NCBI RefSeq assembly: GCF_927798175.1
Contig: NZ_CAKMMP010000019.1
Coordinates: 1-64,000 of the forward strand
DNA length: 64,000 bases
Source: Paenibacillus sp. JJ-223
Lineage (GTDB): Bacteria > Bacillota > Bacilli > Paenibacillales > Paenibacillaceae
Reading direction: 5' to 3'
The notes under the pieces are model-generated. The model ran no database searches and was not told where the DNA came from. It saw only the letters and a list, made by a program, of their open reading frames with translations. Numbering within the stretch: the stretch's first letter is position 1; every line of letters begins with the position of its first letter. A program made the translations under genes and the position numbers. Shown here piece after piece: positions 1 to 8,581 of the stretch.

Positions 1-99
1 GGGGTTCCACACGTTCCCATCCCGAACACGACCGTTAAGCCCTCTAGCGCCGATGGTACTTGGACCGCAGGGTCCTGGGAGAGTAGGAAGCCGCCAAGC
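1..99 (+). rRNA. rrf: 5S ribosomal RNA, 3' part
   Basis: The first 99 bases match the body of Firmicute 5S rRNA: the CCCGAACACG loop, the AGCGCCGATGGTA segment, the GAGAGTAGGA loop E region and the closing GCCGCCAAGC end. About 18 bases of the 5' end lie before the window. It is the last gene of an rRNA operon, since a strong terminator follows within 10 bases. Confidence 0.96.
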
Positions 100-105
100 A
101 CTTCA

Positions 106-140
106 AAAACACACTCGAATAATTTCGAGTGTGTTTTTTT
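106..140 (+). terminator. rRNA operon terminator
   Basis: A 12-bp perfect stem (108-119 with 124-135), a 4-nt TAAT loop and a run of T to 140 form a textbook intrinsic terminator directly after the 5S gene. Confidence 0.93.
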
Positions 141-273
141 ATGTTCATTTGAGTGGATTCATTTCCATACGATGAGGACAGCGATGTGGAGACCTGCTTC
201 AAATTGGTCTAGATTTGTCTGGGTCCGTGAATTTTGAATGCCGGGGATGTGGAATACCGACGGCGATGTCCTA

Positions 274-279
274 TATAAT
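274..279 (+). promoter_or_regulatory. TATAAT -10 box of the ybaK-like gene
   Basis: A perfect TATAAT lies 11 bases before the ATG at 291. No good -35 hexamer is visible 16-18 bp upstream. If it is used, transcription would start near 286 and the message would have almost no leader. Confidence 0.4.
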
Positions 280-290
280 AGGCTTTGGTG

Positions 291-779
291 ATGAAAATGG
301 CTAAAAAAACGGACAAAACGAACGTAATGCGTATCCTCGACCAAATGAAGATCCATTACGAATATAACGTCTTCGACAACGAAAGGCAGGATGTCTTTGA
401 AGTGTCCCAATCTCTCGGAAGAAATCCGGCTTGCGTATTCAAAACGCTCGTGACCTCCAATCGTTCGAAAGAATACTATGTCTTCATGGTGCCGATCGAG
501 AAGGAACTGGATCTGAAGAAGGCCGCCAAAGTGGCCGGGGAGAAGGCTTTGGAGATGATTCCTCAGAAGGAGCTGCTGCCTCTCACGGGTTATGTACACG
601 GAGGCTGCTCGCCGATCGGCATGAAGAAGCCGTTCAAGACATATATCGACCAGACCGCAGCAGACGCGGAGCGCATTTATTTTTCGGGTGGGCGGGTTGG
701 ATATCAGCTTGGATTGCCGTTAGGCGACCTGCAAAAGGTCATCGACGTGTTTCCAGCCGATATTACTAAGGACTCCTAA
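291..779 (+). CDS. ybaK: Cys-tRNA(Pro)/Cys-tRNA deacylase, YbaK/EbsC family
   Basis: This 162-residue protein belongs to the YbaK/ProX-like trans-editing domain, which hydrolyses tRNA(Pro) mischarged with cysteine in the cytosol. The length is typical, and the family features are visible: the FKTLV strand, VPIEKELDLKKAAK, the GYVHGGCSPIGMKK loop with the conserved Gly-Gly-x-Ser-Pro-x-Gly-x-Lys pattern, and the GGRVGYQLGL end. The start is uncertain: TTG 285, GTG 288, ATG 291 and ATG 297 are in frame. AGG at 280-282 would serve 291, but it overlaps the probable -10 box. The gene stands alone behind the rRNA operon. Confidence 0.88.
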   Translation: MKMAKKTDKTNVMRILDQMKIHYEYNVFDNERQDVFEVSQSLGRNPACVFKTLVTSNRSKEYYVFMVPIEKELDLKKAAKVAGEKALEMIPQKELLPLTGYVHGGCSPIGMKKPFKTYIDQTAADAERIYFSGGRVGYQLGLPLGDLQKVIDVFPADITKDS

Positions 780-1088
780 ACGTTGGCCTTAAGAAACCTT
801 CCTTTCCACGTGTAAGTTTCTGCAATCTCATAAAAGTCTTATTTTTTTGCTCAAGCGGCCACGATCAGTACTTCATTGAACAGTGGCCGCTTATTTATGA
901 TGAATAGTTTTCAGCCAGAAGGCTTCCAGTTGTTTCATATCTTAGAGGCCAGGTGATGAGGTGTACCCCTTCATTTAATCGTGGTTTATTCGGCTTTTCA
1001 GCCAATATTCTTACGCCGGTCATTCCTTCTGCATTTCCTATTTCAGGGAAAGGATTAGTGTTATCAATCGGTTTCTTCAAAAAAGGGG
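780..1088. other. gene-free stretch with one large inverted repeat
   Basis: Nothing convincingly coding lies here. A 10-bp perfect inverted repeat (AAGCGGCCAC at 853-862, complement at 883-892) encloses a 20-nt loop. A T-run (842-848) precedes it instead of following it, so it is not a classical terminator on either strand, though it may end the ybaK message. A 69-codon minus-strand frame at 895-1104 has a TTG start, no ribosome site and overlaps the rbs promoter; I do not call it a gene. Confidence 0.5.
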
Positions 1089-1117
1089 TTGTCACAGTAA
1101 ACAAAGTGTGATATTTT
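1089..1117 (+). promoter_or_regulatory. rbs operon promoter
   Basis: TTGTCA (1089-1094), a 17-bp spacer and TATTTT (1112-1117) preceded by TG at 1109-1110 form an extended -10 sigma-A promoter. The predicted start, about 1124, falls on the first base of the operator. Confidence 0.75.
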
Positions 1118-1123
1118 TATGTC

Positions 1124-1137
1124 TGTAACCGGTTACA
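1124..1137. promoter_or_regulatory. LacI-family operator / cre-like site
   Basis: TGTAACCGGTTACA is a perfect 14-bp palindrome placed on the predicted transcription start. It fits the LacI/CcpA consensus TGWAANCGNTNWCA. RbsR encoded directly downstream is the likely repressor; CcpA is the other candidate. Confidence 0.82.
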
Positions 1138-1158
1138 CATTCAGAGGTGAAAAGTTCA

Positions 1159-2148
1159 ATGACAACGATCAAAGACGTAGCGAATTTGGCTGGCGTTTCG
1201 GTAGCCACCGTATCAAGGGTCATTAATGAAAGAGGTTATGTTCATGCGGACACTCGCAAGAAAGTGGAGGATGCCATCAAGCAGCTTAACTTTTCTCCAA
1301 ACGAGGTGGCCCGTTCTTTATACAAGCGCAAATCCAAACTGATTGGCCTGCTGCTTCCGGATATTGCAAACCCTTACTTTCCGCAGCTTGCACGCGGGGT
1401 GGAGGACCGGATGCAGGAACAGGAATTCAGATTGATTTTCGGAAATAGCGATGAGGATGAACAGAAGGAGCAGGATTACATCCAAACCTTTATTCAGAAT
1501 AACGTCGTCGGCGTCATTTCTTCAACGAATTATCCTCATTCTCACATATATGAAAGCTTGAAGATCCCTGTTGTCTTCCTGGACAGGACGCCGTTGGACA
1601 GTCCGTCCGTATTTGCAGATGGCAGAGAGGGCGGCCGGCTGGCCGCCAGGGAAATCATCAAGCGAGGAAGCCGCCGAATCACGGTCATGCAGGGACCGAC
1701 ACATATCAAACCTGCACAGGACCGCTTCAAGGGCGCGATTGAGAGCATTCGCGAAGCCGGTTTGGATTATCGTGTAGTCCAGACCACCTCCTTTTCGATT
1801 AACGATGTGGGATTATGGGCGGAAGAGCTTTTTAGCAAGCATGGCGATACGGACGGGGTCATTGCCAGCAATGACATCGCGGCGATGGCAGTACTTCACG
1901 AGGCGCTGCGAATCGGCAAAAAAGTACCAGAAGACTTGCAGATTATCGGCTTCGACGATATCCCGATGAGCAGCCTGCTGTCACCGGCTCTATCGACCAT
2001 TCGCCAACCGGCGTACGAGATGGGAAGGGAAGCGGCCGGTCTGCTGATCAATCTGGTAGAACAAGCGCCCATCGATACAAAACATATACAGCTGCCCGTC
2101 AGCTTCATTGAGCGGGGCACGACAAGAAAGGTGAATTCAAATGGCTAA
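1159..2148 (+). CDS. rbsR: LacI-family ribose operon repressor
   Basis: 329 residues with the usual LacI plan: a DNA-binding HTH (TIKDVANLAGVSVATVSRV, residues 3-21), a hinge helix around NEVARSLYKRKS and a periplasmic-binding-like effector domain with IGLLLPDIANPYFPQLARG and IIGFDDIPMSSLLSPALSTI. It should repress the rbs genes until ribose is bound. ATG 1159 is chosen because GAGGTGA at 1144-1150 lies 8 nt upstream; GTG 1147 would sit inside this ribosome site. It overlaps rbsK by 8 bp and is the first gene of its own target operon, so autoregulation through the 1124 palindrome is expected. Confidence 0.93.
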   Translation: MTTIKDVANLAGVSVATVSRVINERGYVHADTRKKVEDAIKQLNFSPNEVARSLYKRKSKLIGLLLPDIANPYFPQLARGVEDRMQEQEFRLIFGNSDEDEQKEQDYIQTFIQNNVVGVISSTNYPHSHIYESLKIPVVFLDRTPLDSPSVFADGREGGRLAAREIIKRGSRRITVMQGPTHIKPAQDRFKGAIESIREAGLDYRVVQTTSFSINDVGLWAEELFSKHGDTDGVIASNDIAAMAVLHEALRIGKKVPEDLQIIGFDDIPMSSLLSPALSTIRQPAYEMGREAAGLLINLVEQAPIDTKHIQLPVSFIERGTTRKVNSNG

Positions 2149-3022
2149 AGTATGCGTAATCGGAAGCAGCTCCATGGATCTGGTCGTTACTTCCTCAAGA
2201 CGGCCGGGGGCGGGGGAAACCGTCCTTGGCGACAGCTTCAAAACCGTCCCTGGCGGCAAAGGTGCTAACCAAGCGGTTGCTGCGGCAAGGCTGGGTGCCG
2301 AAGTGTCCATGATCGGCCGGGTAGGCGATGATGCGTTTGGTACAGACATTTTGAACAACTTCAAAGCAAACGGTGTCGATGTGCAAAATGTGAAACCGGT
2401 TACACATATGGAGAGCGGAACGGCTCATATCATATTGGCCGAAGGTGATAATAGTATCGTGTTCGTGGAGGCGGCAAATCGCGAAGTGACGCCAGAATAT
2501 GTCGATGAAGCTGCGGACGTGATCCGCAATGCCGATATCGTGCTCATCCAACAGGAGATCCCGGAAGAAACCGTTGTTCGGGTCAGCAAGATTTGTGCGG
2601 AAAGCGGGACTCCGCTGCTGCTTAATCCGGCCCCGGCGAGACCATTACCCGATGAGGTCATCAACAATGCAGCTTACATCACGCCGAATGAGCATGAAGC
2701 CGAAATCCTGTTTAAGGGCATGACGCCTGCGGAAGCGCTGCGGAAATATCCGAACAAATTGTTTATTACGGAAGGCAGCAACGGGGTTCGCTACTTTGAC
2801 GGGGAACAAGAAATCGTCGTGCCGACGTACAAGGTGGAGGCAGTCGATACGACGGGGGCAGGCGATACGTTCAATGCCGCATTTGCGGTCGCTTTGGCGG
2901 AAGGCAAGCCGCTCCAAGACAGCGTTAGATTCGCGAACCGGGCTGCATCGCTATCCGTGACAAAGTTCGGGGCACAAGGCGGCATGCCGATGCGACACGA
3001 AGTGGAGGAAGGCCTGAAATGA
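2141..3022 (+). CDS. rbsK: ribokinase
   Basis: A 293-residue PfkB-family sugar kinase that phosphorylates D-ribose to ribose 5-phosphate in the cytosol. Diagnostic features are GSSSMDLVV at the N terminus, the substrate loop GGKGANQAVAAARLGA (PfkB signature 1) and VDTTGAGDTFNAAFAVAL (signature 2, with the catalytic Asp of GAGD). Start ATG 2141 follows AAGGTG at 2128-2133 and overlaps the end of rbsR. The stop overlaps the rbsD start as ATGA, so the genes are translationally coupled. A cre-like palindrome lies inside the gene at 2391-2404. Confidence 0.96.
   Translation: MAKVCVIGSSSMDLVVTSSRRPGAGETVLGDSFKTVPGGKGANQAVAAARLGAEVSMIGRVGDDAFGTDILNNFKANGVDVQNVKPVTHMESGTAHIILAEGDNSIVFVEAANREVTPEYVDEAADVIRNADIVLIQQEIPEETVVRVSKICAESGTPLLLNPAPARPLPDEVINNAAYITPNEHEAEILFKGMTPAEALRKYPNKLFITEGSNGVRYFDGEQEIVVPTYKVEAVDTTGAGDTFNAAFAVALAEGKPLQDSVRFANRAASLSVTKFGAQGGMPMRHEVEEGLK
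2391..2404. promoter_or_regulatory. second LacI/cre-type site inside rbsK
   Basis: TGAAACCGGTTACA differs from the rbs promoter operator by one base and also fits TGWAANCGNTNWCA. It lies in the rbsK coding sequence, about 1.27 kb downstream of the first site. It could be an auxiliary RbsR looping site or a CcpA roadblock. Confidence 0.5.
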
Positions 3023-3420
3023 AAAAGCAAGGAATGCTGAACAGCCATATTTCCAAAATACTGTCGGATTTGGGCCATACGGACATGATTGTGATCGCGG
3101 ATGCGGGCCTTCCGGTTCCTGAGGGGGTTGCCAAAATCGATTTGGCGCTCAAGCTCGGAACGCCGAGCTTTCGGGAGGTCGTCGAATTGATCGCAGACGA
3201 TATGGTCGTTGAAAAAGTGGTTTTGGCGCAAGAAATCAAGGAGGGCAACCCGGCGGCATTGCAGCTCGTTACGGAGACGTTCGGAAGCGAAGCCGTCGAC
3301 GTGTCGGTCAGCCATGAACAATTCAAAGCGCTGACCAGACAAGCCAAAGCGGTCATCCGCACGGGTGAAGCCACGCCGTATGCCAATTGCATTTTGCAAT
3401 CGGGCGTCATATTCGGTTAA
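3019..3420 (+). CDS. rbsD: D-ribose pyranase
   Basis: This 133-residue protein matches RbsD, which interconverts the pyranose and furanose forms of ribose so that the furanose can be phosphorylated. Typical elements are the N-terminal MLNSHISKILSDLGHTD with the catalytic His, DAGLPVP, and the C-terminal RTGEATPYANCILQSGV. Its length is standard. It starts inside the rbsK stop codon (ATGA overlap) and ends 14 bp before rbsA. Confidence 0.96.
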   Translation: MKKQGMLNSHISKILSDLGHTDMIVIADAGLPVPEGVAKIDLALKLGTPSFREVVELIADDMVVEKVVLAQEIKEGNPAALQLVTETFGSEAVDVSVSHEQFKALTRQAKAVIRTGEATPYANCILQSGVIFG

Positions 3421-3434
3421 AGGGGGACGGCATC

Positions 3435-4916
3435 ATGCATATTCGGATGCAAGGCATATATAAGGCGTTCGGCACCAATCAGGTGCTGAGCGGAGTGGAT
3501 TTCGAACTGAAGGAAGGCGAGGTTCATGCCCTCATGGGCGAGAACGGGGCCGGCAAATCCACGTTAATGAACATTCTGATCGGCCTTCATCAACGGGATC
3601 AGGGAACGATCGCCATCGACGGCAAGGAAACGTATTTTTCCAGCCCGAAGGAAGCCGAGAAAGCGGGAGTTGCTTTTATTCATCAGGAGTTGAACGTTTG
3701 GCCGGAAATGACGGTGCTCGATAATCTTTTCATCGGCAAGGAGCTTACATCGTCCATGGGATTGCTGAATACGCGACAAATGAAAGCGCTTGCCAATGAG
3801 CAGTTTGCCAAACTGTCCGTGCAAATCCCATTGGAGCGTCCGGCAGGAGAGTGCTCTGTAGGTCAGCAGCAAATGATTGAAATCGCCAAAGCGCTAATGA
3901 CCGACGCCAAAGTCATCATTATGGACGAGCCGACGGCGGCGCTTACGGAGCGCGAAATCCAGAAGCTGTTCGGCGTGATCGCTTCGTTGAAGAAAAACGG
4001 GGTGTCCATCGTTTACATCTCGCACCGGATGGAGGAGATTTTCACGATCTGCGACCGAATTACGGTGATGCGGGACGGCAAAACGGTCGATACCAAGCCG
4101 ATCCCGGAGACGAGCTTTGACGAAGTGGTCCGGAAGATGGTTGGCCGGGAGCTCACCGAGCGATATCCGTCCCGTCATCCTTCGTACGGCGAAGTGGTCC
4201 TCGAAGTGCGGAATGCCAGCAGTAAAGGTTTGTTCCAAAACATCAGCTTTACGGTGAGAGCAGGAGAGATCCTTGGATTTTCGGGGCTGATGGGCTCAGG
4301 GCGAACCGAAATCATGCGGGCGATCTTCGGACTGGACGGGATGGACAGCGGAGACATCATGATGCGCGGCAAAAAAGTGAACATCCGGAAGCCGGCAGAC
4401 GCAGTCAAACACGGCATCGGTTTTATTACGGAAGACCGAAAGGACGAAGGTTTAGTGCTTGATTTCTCCATCCGCGAAAATATGGCTTTGCCGAACTTGT
4501 TCAGCTTCTCGAGCAAAGGATTCATTTCCGGGCAAAAAGAACAGGATTTCGTCGACACGCTGATCAAGCGTTTGCAAATCAAGACACAATCTTCGGAGAC
4601 GGCAGCACGTAACCTGTCCGGGGGCAACCAGCAAAAGGTGGTCATCGCCAAATGGGTCGGCATCGGGCCGAGCGTACTGATTCTGGATGAGCCGACGCGC
4701 GGGGTTGATGTGGGCGCGAAACGCGAAATTTATCAGCTGATGAACGAGCTGACGGATCGCGGCGTCGCCATCATCATGGTATCGTCAGAGCTGCCCGAGG
4801 TGCTGGGCATGAGCGACCGGATTGCGGTCGTGCATGAAGGACGCATCAGCGGCGAGCTGGCAAGGGAAGAGGCAACGCAGGAAAGCATTATGACATTGGC
4901 TACAGGGGGAAAGTAA
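3435..4916 (+). CDS. rbsA: ribose ABC transporter, double ATPase subunit
   Basis: 493 residues with two fused nucleotide-binding domains, as in all RbsA/MglA sugar importers. The first half has Walker A GENGAGKST, signature SVGQQQMIEIAKAL and Walker B VIIMDEPTAAL. The second half has a degenerate Walker A (GLMGSGRTE), signature NLSGGNQQKVVIAKW and Walker B VLILDEPTRGVDVG. ATG 3435 is preceded by AGGGGG at 3421-3425; an upstream extension to 3387 would run into rbsD and lacks family similarity. It energises the RbsC channel at the inner face of the membrane. Confidence 0.96.
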   Translation: MHIRMQGIYKAFGTNQVLSGVDFELKEGEVHALMGENGAGKSTLMNILIGLHQRDQGTIAIDGKETYFSSPKEAEKAGVAFIHQELNVWPEMTVLDNLFIGKELTSSMGLLNTRQMKALANEQFAKLSVQIPLERPAGECSVGQQQMIEIAKALMTDAKVIIMDEPTAALTEREIQKLFGVIASLKKNGVSIVYISHRMEEIFTICDRITVMRDGKTVDTKPIPETSFDEVVRKMVGRELTERYPSRHPSYGEVVLEVRNASSKGLFQNISFTVRAGEILGFSGLMGSGRTEIMRAIFGLDGMDSGDIMMRGKKVNIRKPADAVKHGIGFITEDRKDEGLVLDFSIRENMALPNLFSFSSKGFISGQKEQDFVDTLIKRLQIKTQSSETAARNLSGGNQQKVVIAKWVGIGPSVLILDEPTRGVDVGAKREIYQLMNELTDRGVAIIMVSSELPEVLGMSDRIAVVHEGRISGELAREEATQESIMTLATGGK

Positions 4917-4917
4917 C

Positions 4918-5889
4918 ATGACAACCATGCAAGAAAACCAACCCGCCAAAAGCGGTTTCCGCTTGACGAATGTGACACAGAAACTGGGTCCGCTGCTCGG
5001 ACTGATCATTCTTATTTTTATCGTATCGGTATTGAATCCAAGCTTTTTGGAACCGCTTAACATTTTGAACCTGCTGCGCCAAGTCTCGATCAACGCGCTG
5101 ATCGCCTTTGGCATGACGTTCGTCATCCTGACTGGCGGCATCGACTTGTCTGTAGGCTCCATTCTGGCTTTATCCAGCGCATTCGTAGCCAACTTGATGT
5201 TGTCCGGTCTTGATCCGATCCTGTCGATCATTATCGGGGTAGCGCTCGGCGGCGTGATGGGTATGGTGAACGGGCTGATGATTACGAAAGGCAAGATGGC
5301 TCCGTTTATCGCCACATTGGCAACGATGACGGTATTCCGCGGATTGACGCTGGTGTACACGGACGGAAACCCGATCACGGGATTGGGCGACAGCATGCTG
5401 TTCCAACTGTTCGGCCGGGGTTATATGTTCGGTATTCCCGTACCGGCCATTACGATGCTGATTACGTTTGTCATTCTGTGGACGATTTTGCACAAAACGG
5501 CCTTTGGCCGCAAAACGTACGCCATCGGCGGCAATGAGAAAGCGTCCATCATTTCAGGCATCAAAGTGCATCGCGTAAAAATCATGATTTATTCGTTGGC
5601 AGGCATGCTGTCCGCGCTGGCAGGCGCAATCCTGACTTCCCGCCTGAATTCCGCGCAGCCGACGGCCGGCACATCGTATGAGCTGGACGCCATCGCTGCC
5701 GTCGTTCTCGGCGGAACAAGCCTCTCGGGCGGCAGAGGACGGATCGTCGGCACATTGATCGGGGTACTGATCATCGGCGTGTTGAACAACGGTTTGAACT
5801 TGCTCGGCGTCAACTCGTTTTATCAAATGGTTGTCAAAGGCGTCGTCATTGCCATTGCCGTCCTGCTGGACCGCAAGAAAACGGCTTAA
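4918..5889 (+). CDS. rbsC: ribose ABC transporter permease
   Basis: 323 residues of strongly hydrophobic sequence with about eight to ten membrane segments. It contains the BPD_transp_2 signature regions AFGMTFVILTGGIDLSVGSILALSS and, near the C terminus, AIAAVVLGGTSLSGGRGRIVGTLIG. A ribosome site (GGGGGAAAG at 4904-4912) lies in the end of rbsA, two bases before the start, so synthesis is coupled. It forms the membrane pore of the ribose importer with RbsA and RbsB. Confidence 0.96.
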   Translation: MTTMQENQPAKSGFRLTNVTQKLGPLLGLIILIFIVSVLNPSFLEPLNILNLLRQVSINALIAFGMTFVILTGGIDLSVGSILALSSAFVANLMLSGLDPILSIIIGVALGGVMGMVNGLMITKGKMAPFIATLATMTVFRGLTLVYTDGNPITGLGDSMLFQLFGRGYMFGIPVPAITMLITFVILWTILHKTAFGRKTYAIGGNEKASIISGIKVHRVKIMIYSLAGMLSALAGAILTSRLNSAQPTAGTSYELDAIAAVVLGGTSLSGGRGRIVGTLIGVLIIGVLNNGLNLLGVNSFYQMVVKGVVIAIAVLLDRKKTA

Positions 5890-5897
5890 GGAGAGAA

Positions 5898-6833
5898 ATG
5901 AACATGAAAAAATTGACCATATTGCTTGTAAGCGTAATGATGATCGTTCTGGCAGGATGCTCCCTGGAGCCTCCAGGTTGGGCCAAGCCTGATGCTGCCG
6001 GGGGCAAAGAGCAGAAAAAAATCGGACTGTCCATTTCCACCTTGAACAATCCGTTCTTCGTTTCCCTGAAGGACGGCGTGGTGGCGGAGGCGGCAAAGCA
6101 GGGAATTCAAGTTATCGTCGTTGACGCACAGAACGACTCGGCCAAACAAACCAATGACGTAGACGATCTCATTCAACAGGGCGTAGATGCCTTGCTGATT
6201 AACCCTGCGGATTCCGCGGCGATCTCTACGGCGGTGCAATCGGCCAATAGTGTCGGCATTCCCGTGATTACGCTGGACCGTTCCGCAGACAAAGGCGATG
6301 TGGCAGCACTCGTTGCGTCCGATAACGTCAAAGGTGGACGAATGGCCGCAGAGTATTTCGTGGAGAAGTTGGGCGAAGGTGCAAAAGTTATCGAGCTTGA
6401 AGGTGTACCGGGGGCTTCGGCAACGAGAGAACGCGGAAAAGGGTTCCATGAAGTGGCCGACCAGAAGCTTAATGTAATCGCCAAACAGTCTGCCGACTTT
6501 GACCGCTCCAAAGGGTTGAACGTCATGGAGAACCTGCTGCAAGGAAATCCGGACGTACAGGCGGTATTTGCCCACAACGACGAGATGGCGCTTGGTGCCA
6601 TTGAAGCGATCCAAAGCTCGGGCAAGGATATTCCGGTCATCGGGTTCGACGGCAACGATGACGCGATCAAGTCCATCAAGGACGGCAAGCTGACCGCAAC
6701 GGTTGCCCAACAGCCTGCACTGATCGGCCAATTGTCGGTACAGGCAGCGATGGATGTGTTGAACGGCAAACAGGTGGAGAAATCCATCCCTGCCGAATTG
6801 AAGCTCGTAACCAAAGAAACCGCAAACGAATAA
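5898..6833 (+). CDS. rbsB: ribose-binding lipoprotein
   Basis: A 311-residue type I periplasmic-binding protein exported as a lipoprotein: MNMKKLTILLVSVMMIVLAGC gives a signal peptide ending in the lipobox LAGC (Cys about residue 21). The mature part carries IGLSISTLNNPFFVSLKDGV, DLIQQGVDALLINPAD, NDEMALGAIEAI and VIGFDGNDDAI, all typical of RbsB. It captures ribose outside the cell for RbsAC. GGAGAG at 5890-5895 precedes the ATG. It is the last gene of the operon and is followed by a terminator. Confidence 0.96.
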   Translation: MNMKKLTILLVSVMMIVLAGCSLEPPGWAKPDAAGGKEQKKIGLSISTLNNPFFVSLKDGVVAEAAKQGIQVIVVDAQNDSAKQTNDVDDLIQQGVDALLINPADSAAISTAVQSANSVGIPVITLDRSADKGDVAALVASDNVKGGRMAAEYFVEKLGEGAKVIELEGVPGASATRERGKGFHEVADQKLNVIAKQSADFDRSKGLNVMENLLQGNPDVQAVFAHNDEMALGAIEAIQSSGKDIPVIGFDGNDDAIKSIKDGKLTATVAQQPALIGQLSVQAAMDVLNGKQVEKSIPAELKLVTKETANE

Positions 6834-6843
6834 TAGCCCGACG

Positions 6844-6880
6844 ATCCCGTTTTGGACCCCGTGTCCGAAACGGGATTTTT
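6844..6880 (+). terminator. rbs operon terminator
   Basis: A 13-bp stem with one mismatch (6844-6856 with 6864-6876), a 7-nt loop and five T residues follow rbsB by 10 bases. Confidence 0.9.
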
Positions 6881-6921
6881 GCATTTCGTGAGTGAGAAGC
6901 TATTCCTTTCATTCCCTGAAA

Positions 6922-6951
6922 TGAATAATTCGTGGATGGAACGCAAAAGAT
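6922..6951 (+). promoter_or_regulatory. possible forespore (sigma-G-like) promoter of the ger operon
   Basis: TGAATA at 6922-6927, then 16-17 bp, then CAAAAGATA resembles the sigma-G pattern TGNATA/CATNNTA only loosely. It is proposed because ger receptor operons are normally transcribed in the forespore by sigma-G. Confidence 0.3.
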
Positions 6952-7008
6952 AGCGACACCTATAAATATCTCAACGACATCAGATAATGCATAACAGGGG
7001 GCATGAGG

Positions 7009-8517
7009 ATGAGCACAACCATGGATTTGCTGTTGAATGAACCGTTTACGGGCAGCATGTCGACCGACGAAGCGAGGCTAAGATCCATTTTCACAGGCTG
7101 TTCGGACATGGTGTTTCATGCGTTTACAACGGCAGCCCACACTCCTGTGTTATGCATTTATTGCGTTGGGCTGTGCGATACGGAAAGGCTCGAGCGCCAG
7201 GTATTGGCTCCGCTGCAGCAGTCGGCGGCAAATGTCAGGATCACGGTTGGTGCTTCACATGAAACGACACATGGCACGACACATGGAACGCCCTCCGCTC
7301 TGGAGCATGATGAGACGATGAGGGGCACCAGCACTTCCGAAGCACCCATGTCGTCCGTGGAAATGGTGCATACCATGGGTCAGGCGGTACAGGCTCTTAT
7401 GGACGGAGGGGCATTGCTTCTCATGGATGGGGAAACCTCGGGAACTGTATATCCGCTATACAAAACACCGAATCGAACGCCGCAGGAACCTGCCGCCGAA
7501 TCGACGGTTCGCGGAGCACGGGACGGCTTCACGGAATCGTTGGACGTAAACTTGTCTTTGGTGCGGAAGCGAATCAAAACACCTTCGCTAAAGCTGAAAA
7601 AAATGACAGTGGGGGAATATACGAGTACGCAGGCAGCCTTGGTGTACGTGGAAGGCATTATCGATCCTTCCTTATTGAAGGAAGCGGAGTCCAGATTAAA
7701 TCGCCTGAATCTCAAGGAGGTTCTTGAGAGCCAGTACATCGAAGAGGCGATCATTGACCAGAAACACTCGCCTTTTCCCCAAATGATGTCCACGGAACGT
7801 CCGGATGTGGTTGCATCGAATGTGCTGGAAGGCCGCTTTGCGCTGATTGTGGACGGCACGCCCTTCAGCCTGATCGCACCTGTCACATTATTCTCCATGC
7901 TGCAATCTCCGGAGGACTATTATCAAGATCAGTACATGAGCGTGTTTATCCGCTGGCTGCGGTATTTATTTTATGTCCTGTCGCTGCTGCTGCCTTCGGC
8001 GTACGTGGCTATCACGACCTTCCATCAAGAGATGATTCCAACGGTATTGATGCTGAGCATCGCAAAGGCAAGGGAGGAGATTCCATTTCCGGCACTGGTG
8101 GAGGCATTCATTATGGAAATTTCCTTCGAAGCTTTGCGCGAGGCAGGCGTCAGGCTGCCCAAACAGGTCGGGTCCGCAGTCAGCATCGTCGGGGCGCTGA
8201 TCATCGGTCAGGCTGCGACGTCAGCAGGCATCGTGTCCGCCCCCATGATCATTATTGTAGCCATAACGGGCATCGCGTCCTTCATGATTCCGCGATATGC
8301 GGCCAGCATCGTTACGCGTCTGCTTCGTTTTCCGATGATGCTGCTGGCGGGCACACTGGGCCTTACGGGTGTGATGCTCGGCCTGATCCTCATCGTTATC
8401 CATTTAAGCAGTCTGCGTTCCTTCGGTGTGCCATATCTGTCTCCAGCAACGCCGACCTCAGTCCGCAGCCTCAAGGATGTCTGGTGGCGCCCTTCGCCCA
8501 AAGGTAGTCCGAAATGA
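7009..8517 (+). CDS. gerKA: spore germinant receptor, A subunit (GerA/GerKA family)
   Basis: This 502-residue membrane protein has the GerA layout: a hydrophilic N-terminal half with IRKRIKTPSLKLKK and SQYIEEAIIDQ-like elements, then several membrane spans from about residue 305 (FIRWLRYLFYVLSLLLPSAYVA), the highly conserved IPFPALVEAFIMEISFEALREAG, and a hydrophobic C terminus. It forms part of a nutrient-sensing receptor in the spore inner membrane. ATG 7009 lies 7 nt after AGGGGG (6996-7001); ATG 7003 is too close. Odd: a Thr/His/Gly low-complexity repeat (7261-7290, around residue 85-95) in the N-terminal domain. The exact receptor type cannot be told. Confidence 0.9.
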   Translation: MSTTMDLLLNEPFTGSMSTDEARLRSIFTGCSDMVFHAFTTAAHTPVLCIYCVGLCDTERLERQVLAPLQQSAANVRITVGASHETTHGTTHGTPSALEHDETMRGTSTSEAPMSSVEMVHTMGQAVQALMDGGALLLMDGETSGTVYPLYKTPNRTPQEPAAESTVRGARDGFTESLDVNLSLVRKRIKTPSLKLKKMTVGEYTSTQAALVYVEGIIDPSLLKEAESRLNRLNLKEVLESQYIEEAIIDQKHSPFPQMMSTERPDVVASNVLEGRFALIVDGTPFSLIAPVTLFSMLQSPEDYYQDQYMSVFIRWLRYLFYVLSLLLPSAYVAITTFHQEMIPTVLMLSIAKAREEIPFPALVEAFIMEISFEALREAGVRLPKQVGSAVSIVGALIIGQAATSAGIVSAPMIIIVAITGIASFMIPRYAASIVTRLLRFPMMLLAGTLGLTGVMLGLILIVIHLSSLRSFGVPYLSPATPTSVRSLKDVWWRPSPKGSPK

Positions 8518-8581
8518 ATCGGCAGTCGCAGCGGTTTATACAGTTTAATTGCATACAGCATTCATGAAAGGGGCATTTGTT

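Noticed and set aside
895..1104. 69-codon minus-strand ORF before rbsR
   Set aside because: TTG start, no ribosome site, no familiar pattern, and it overlaps the rbs promoter and an inverted repeat.
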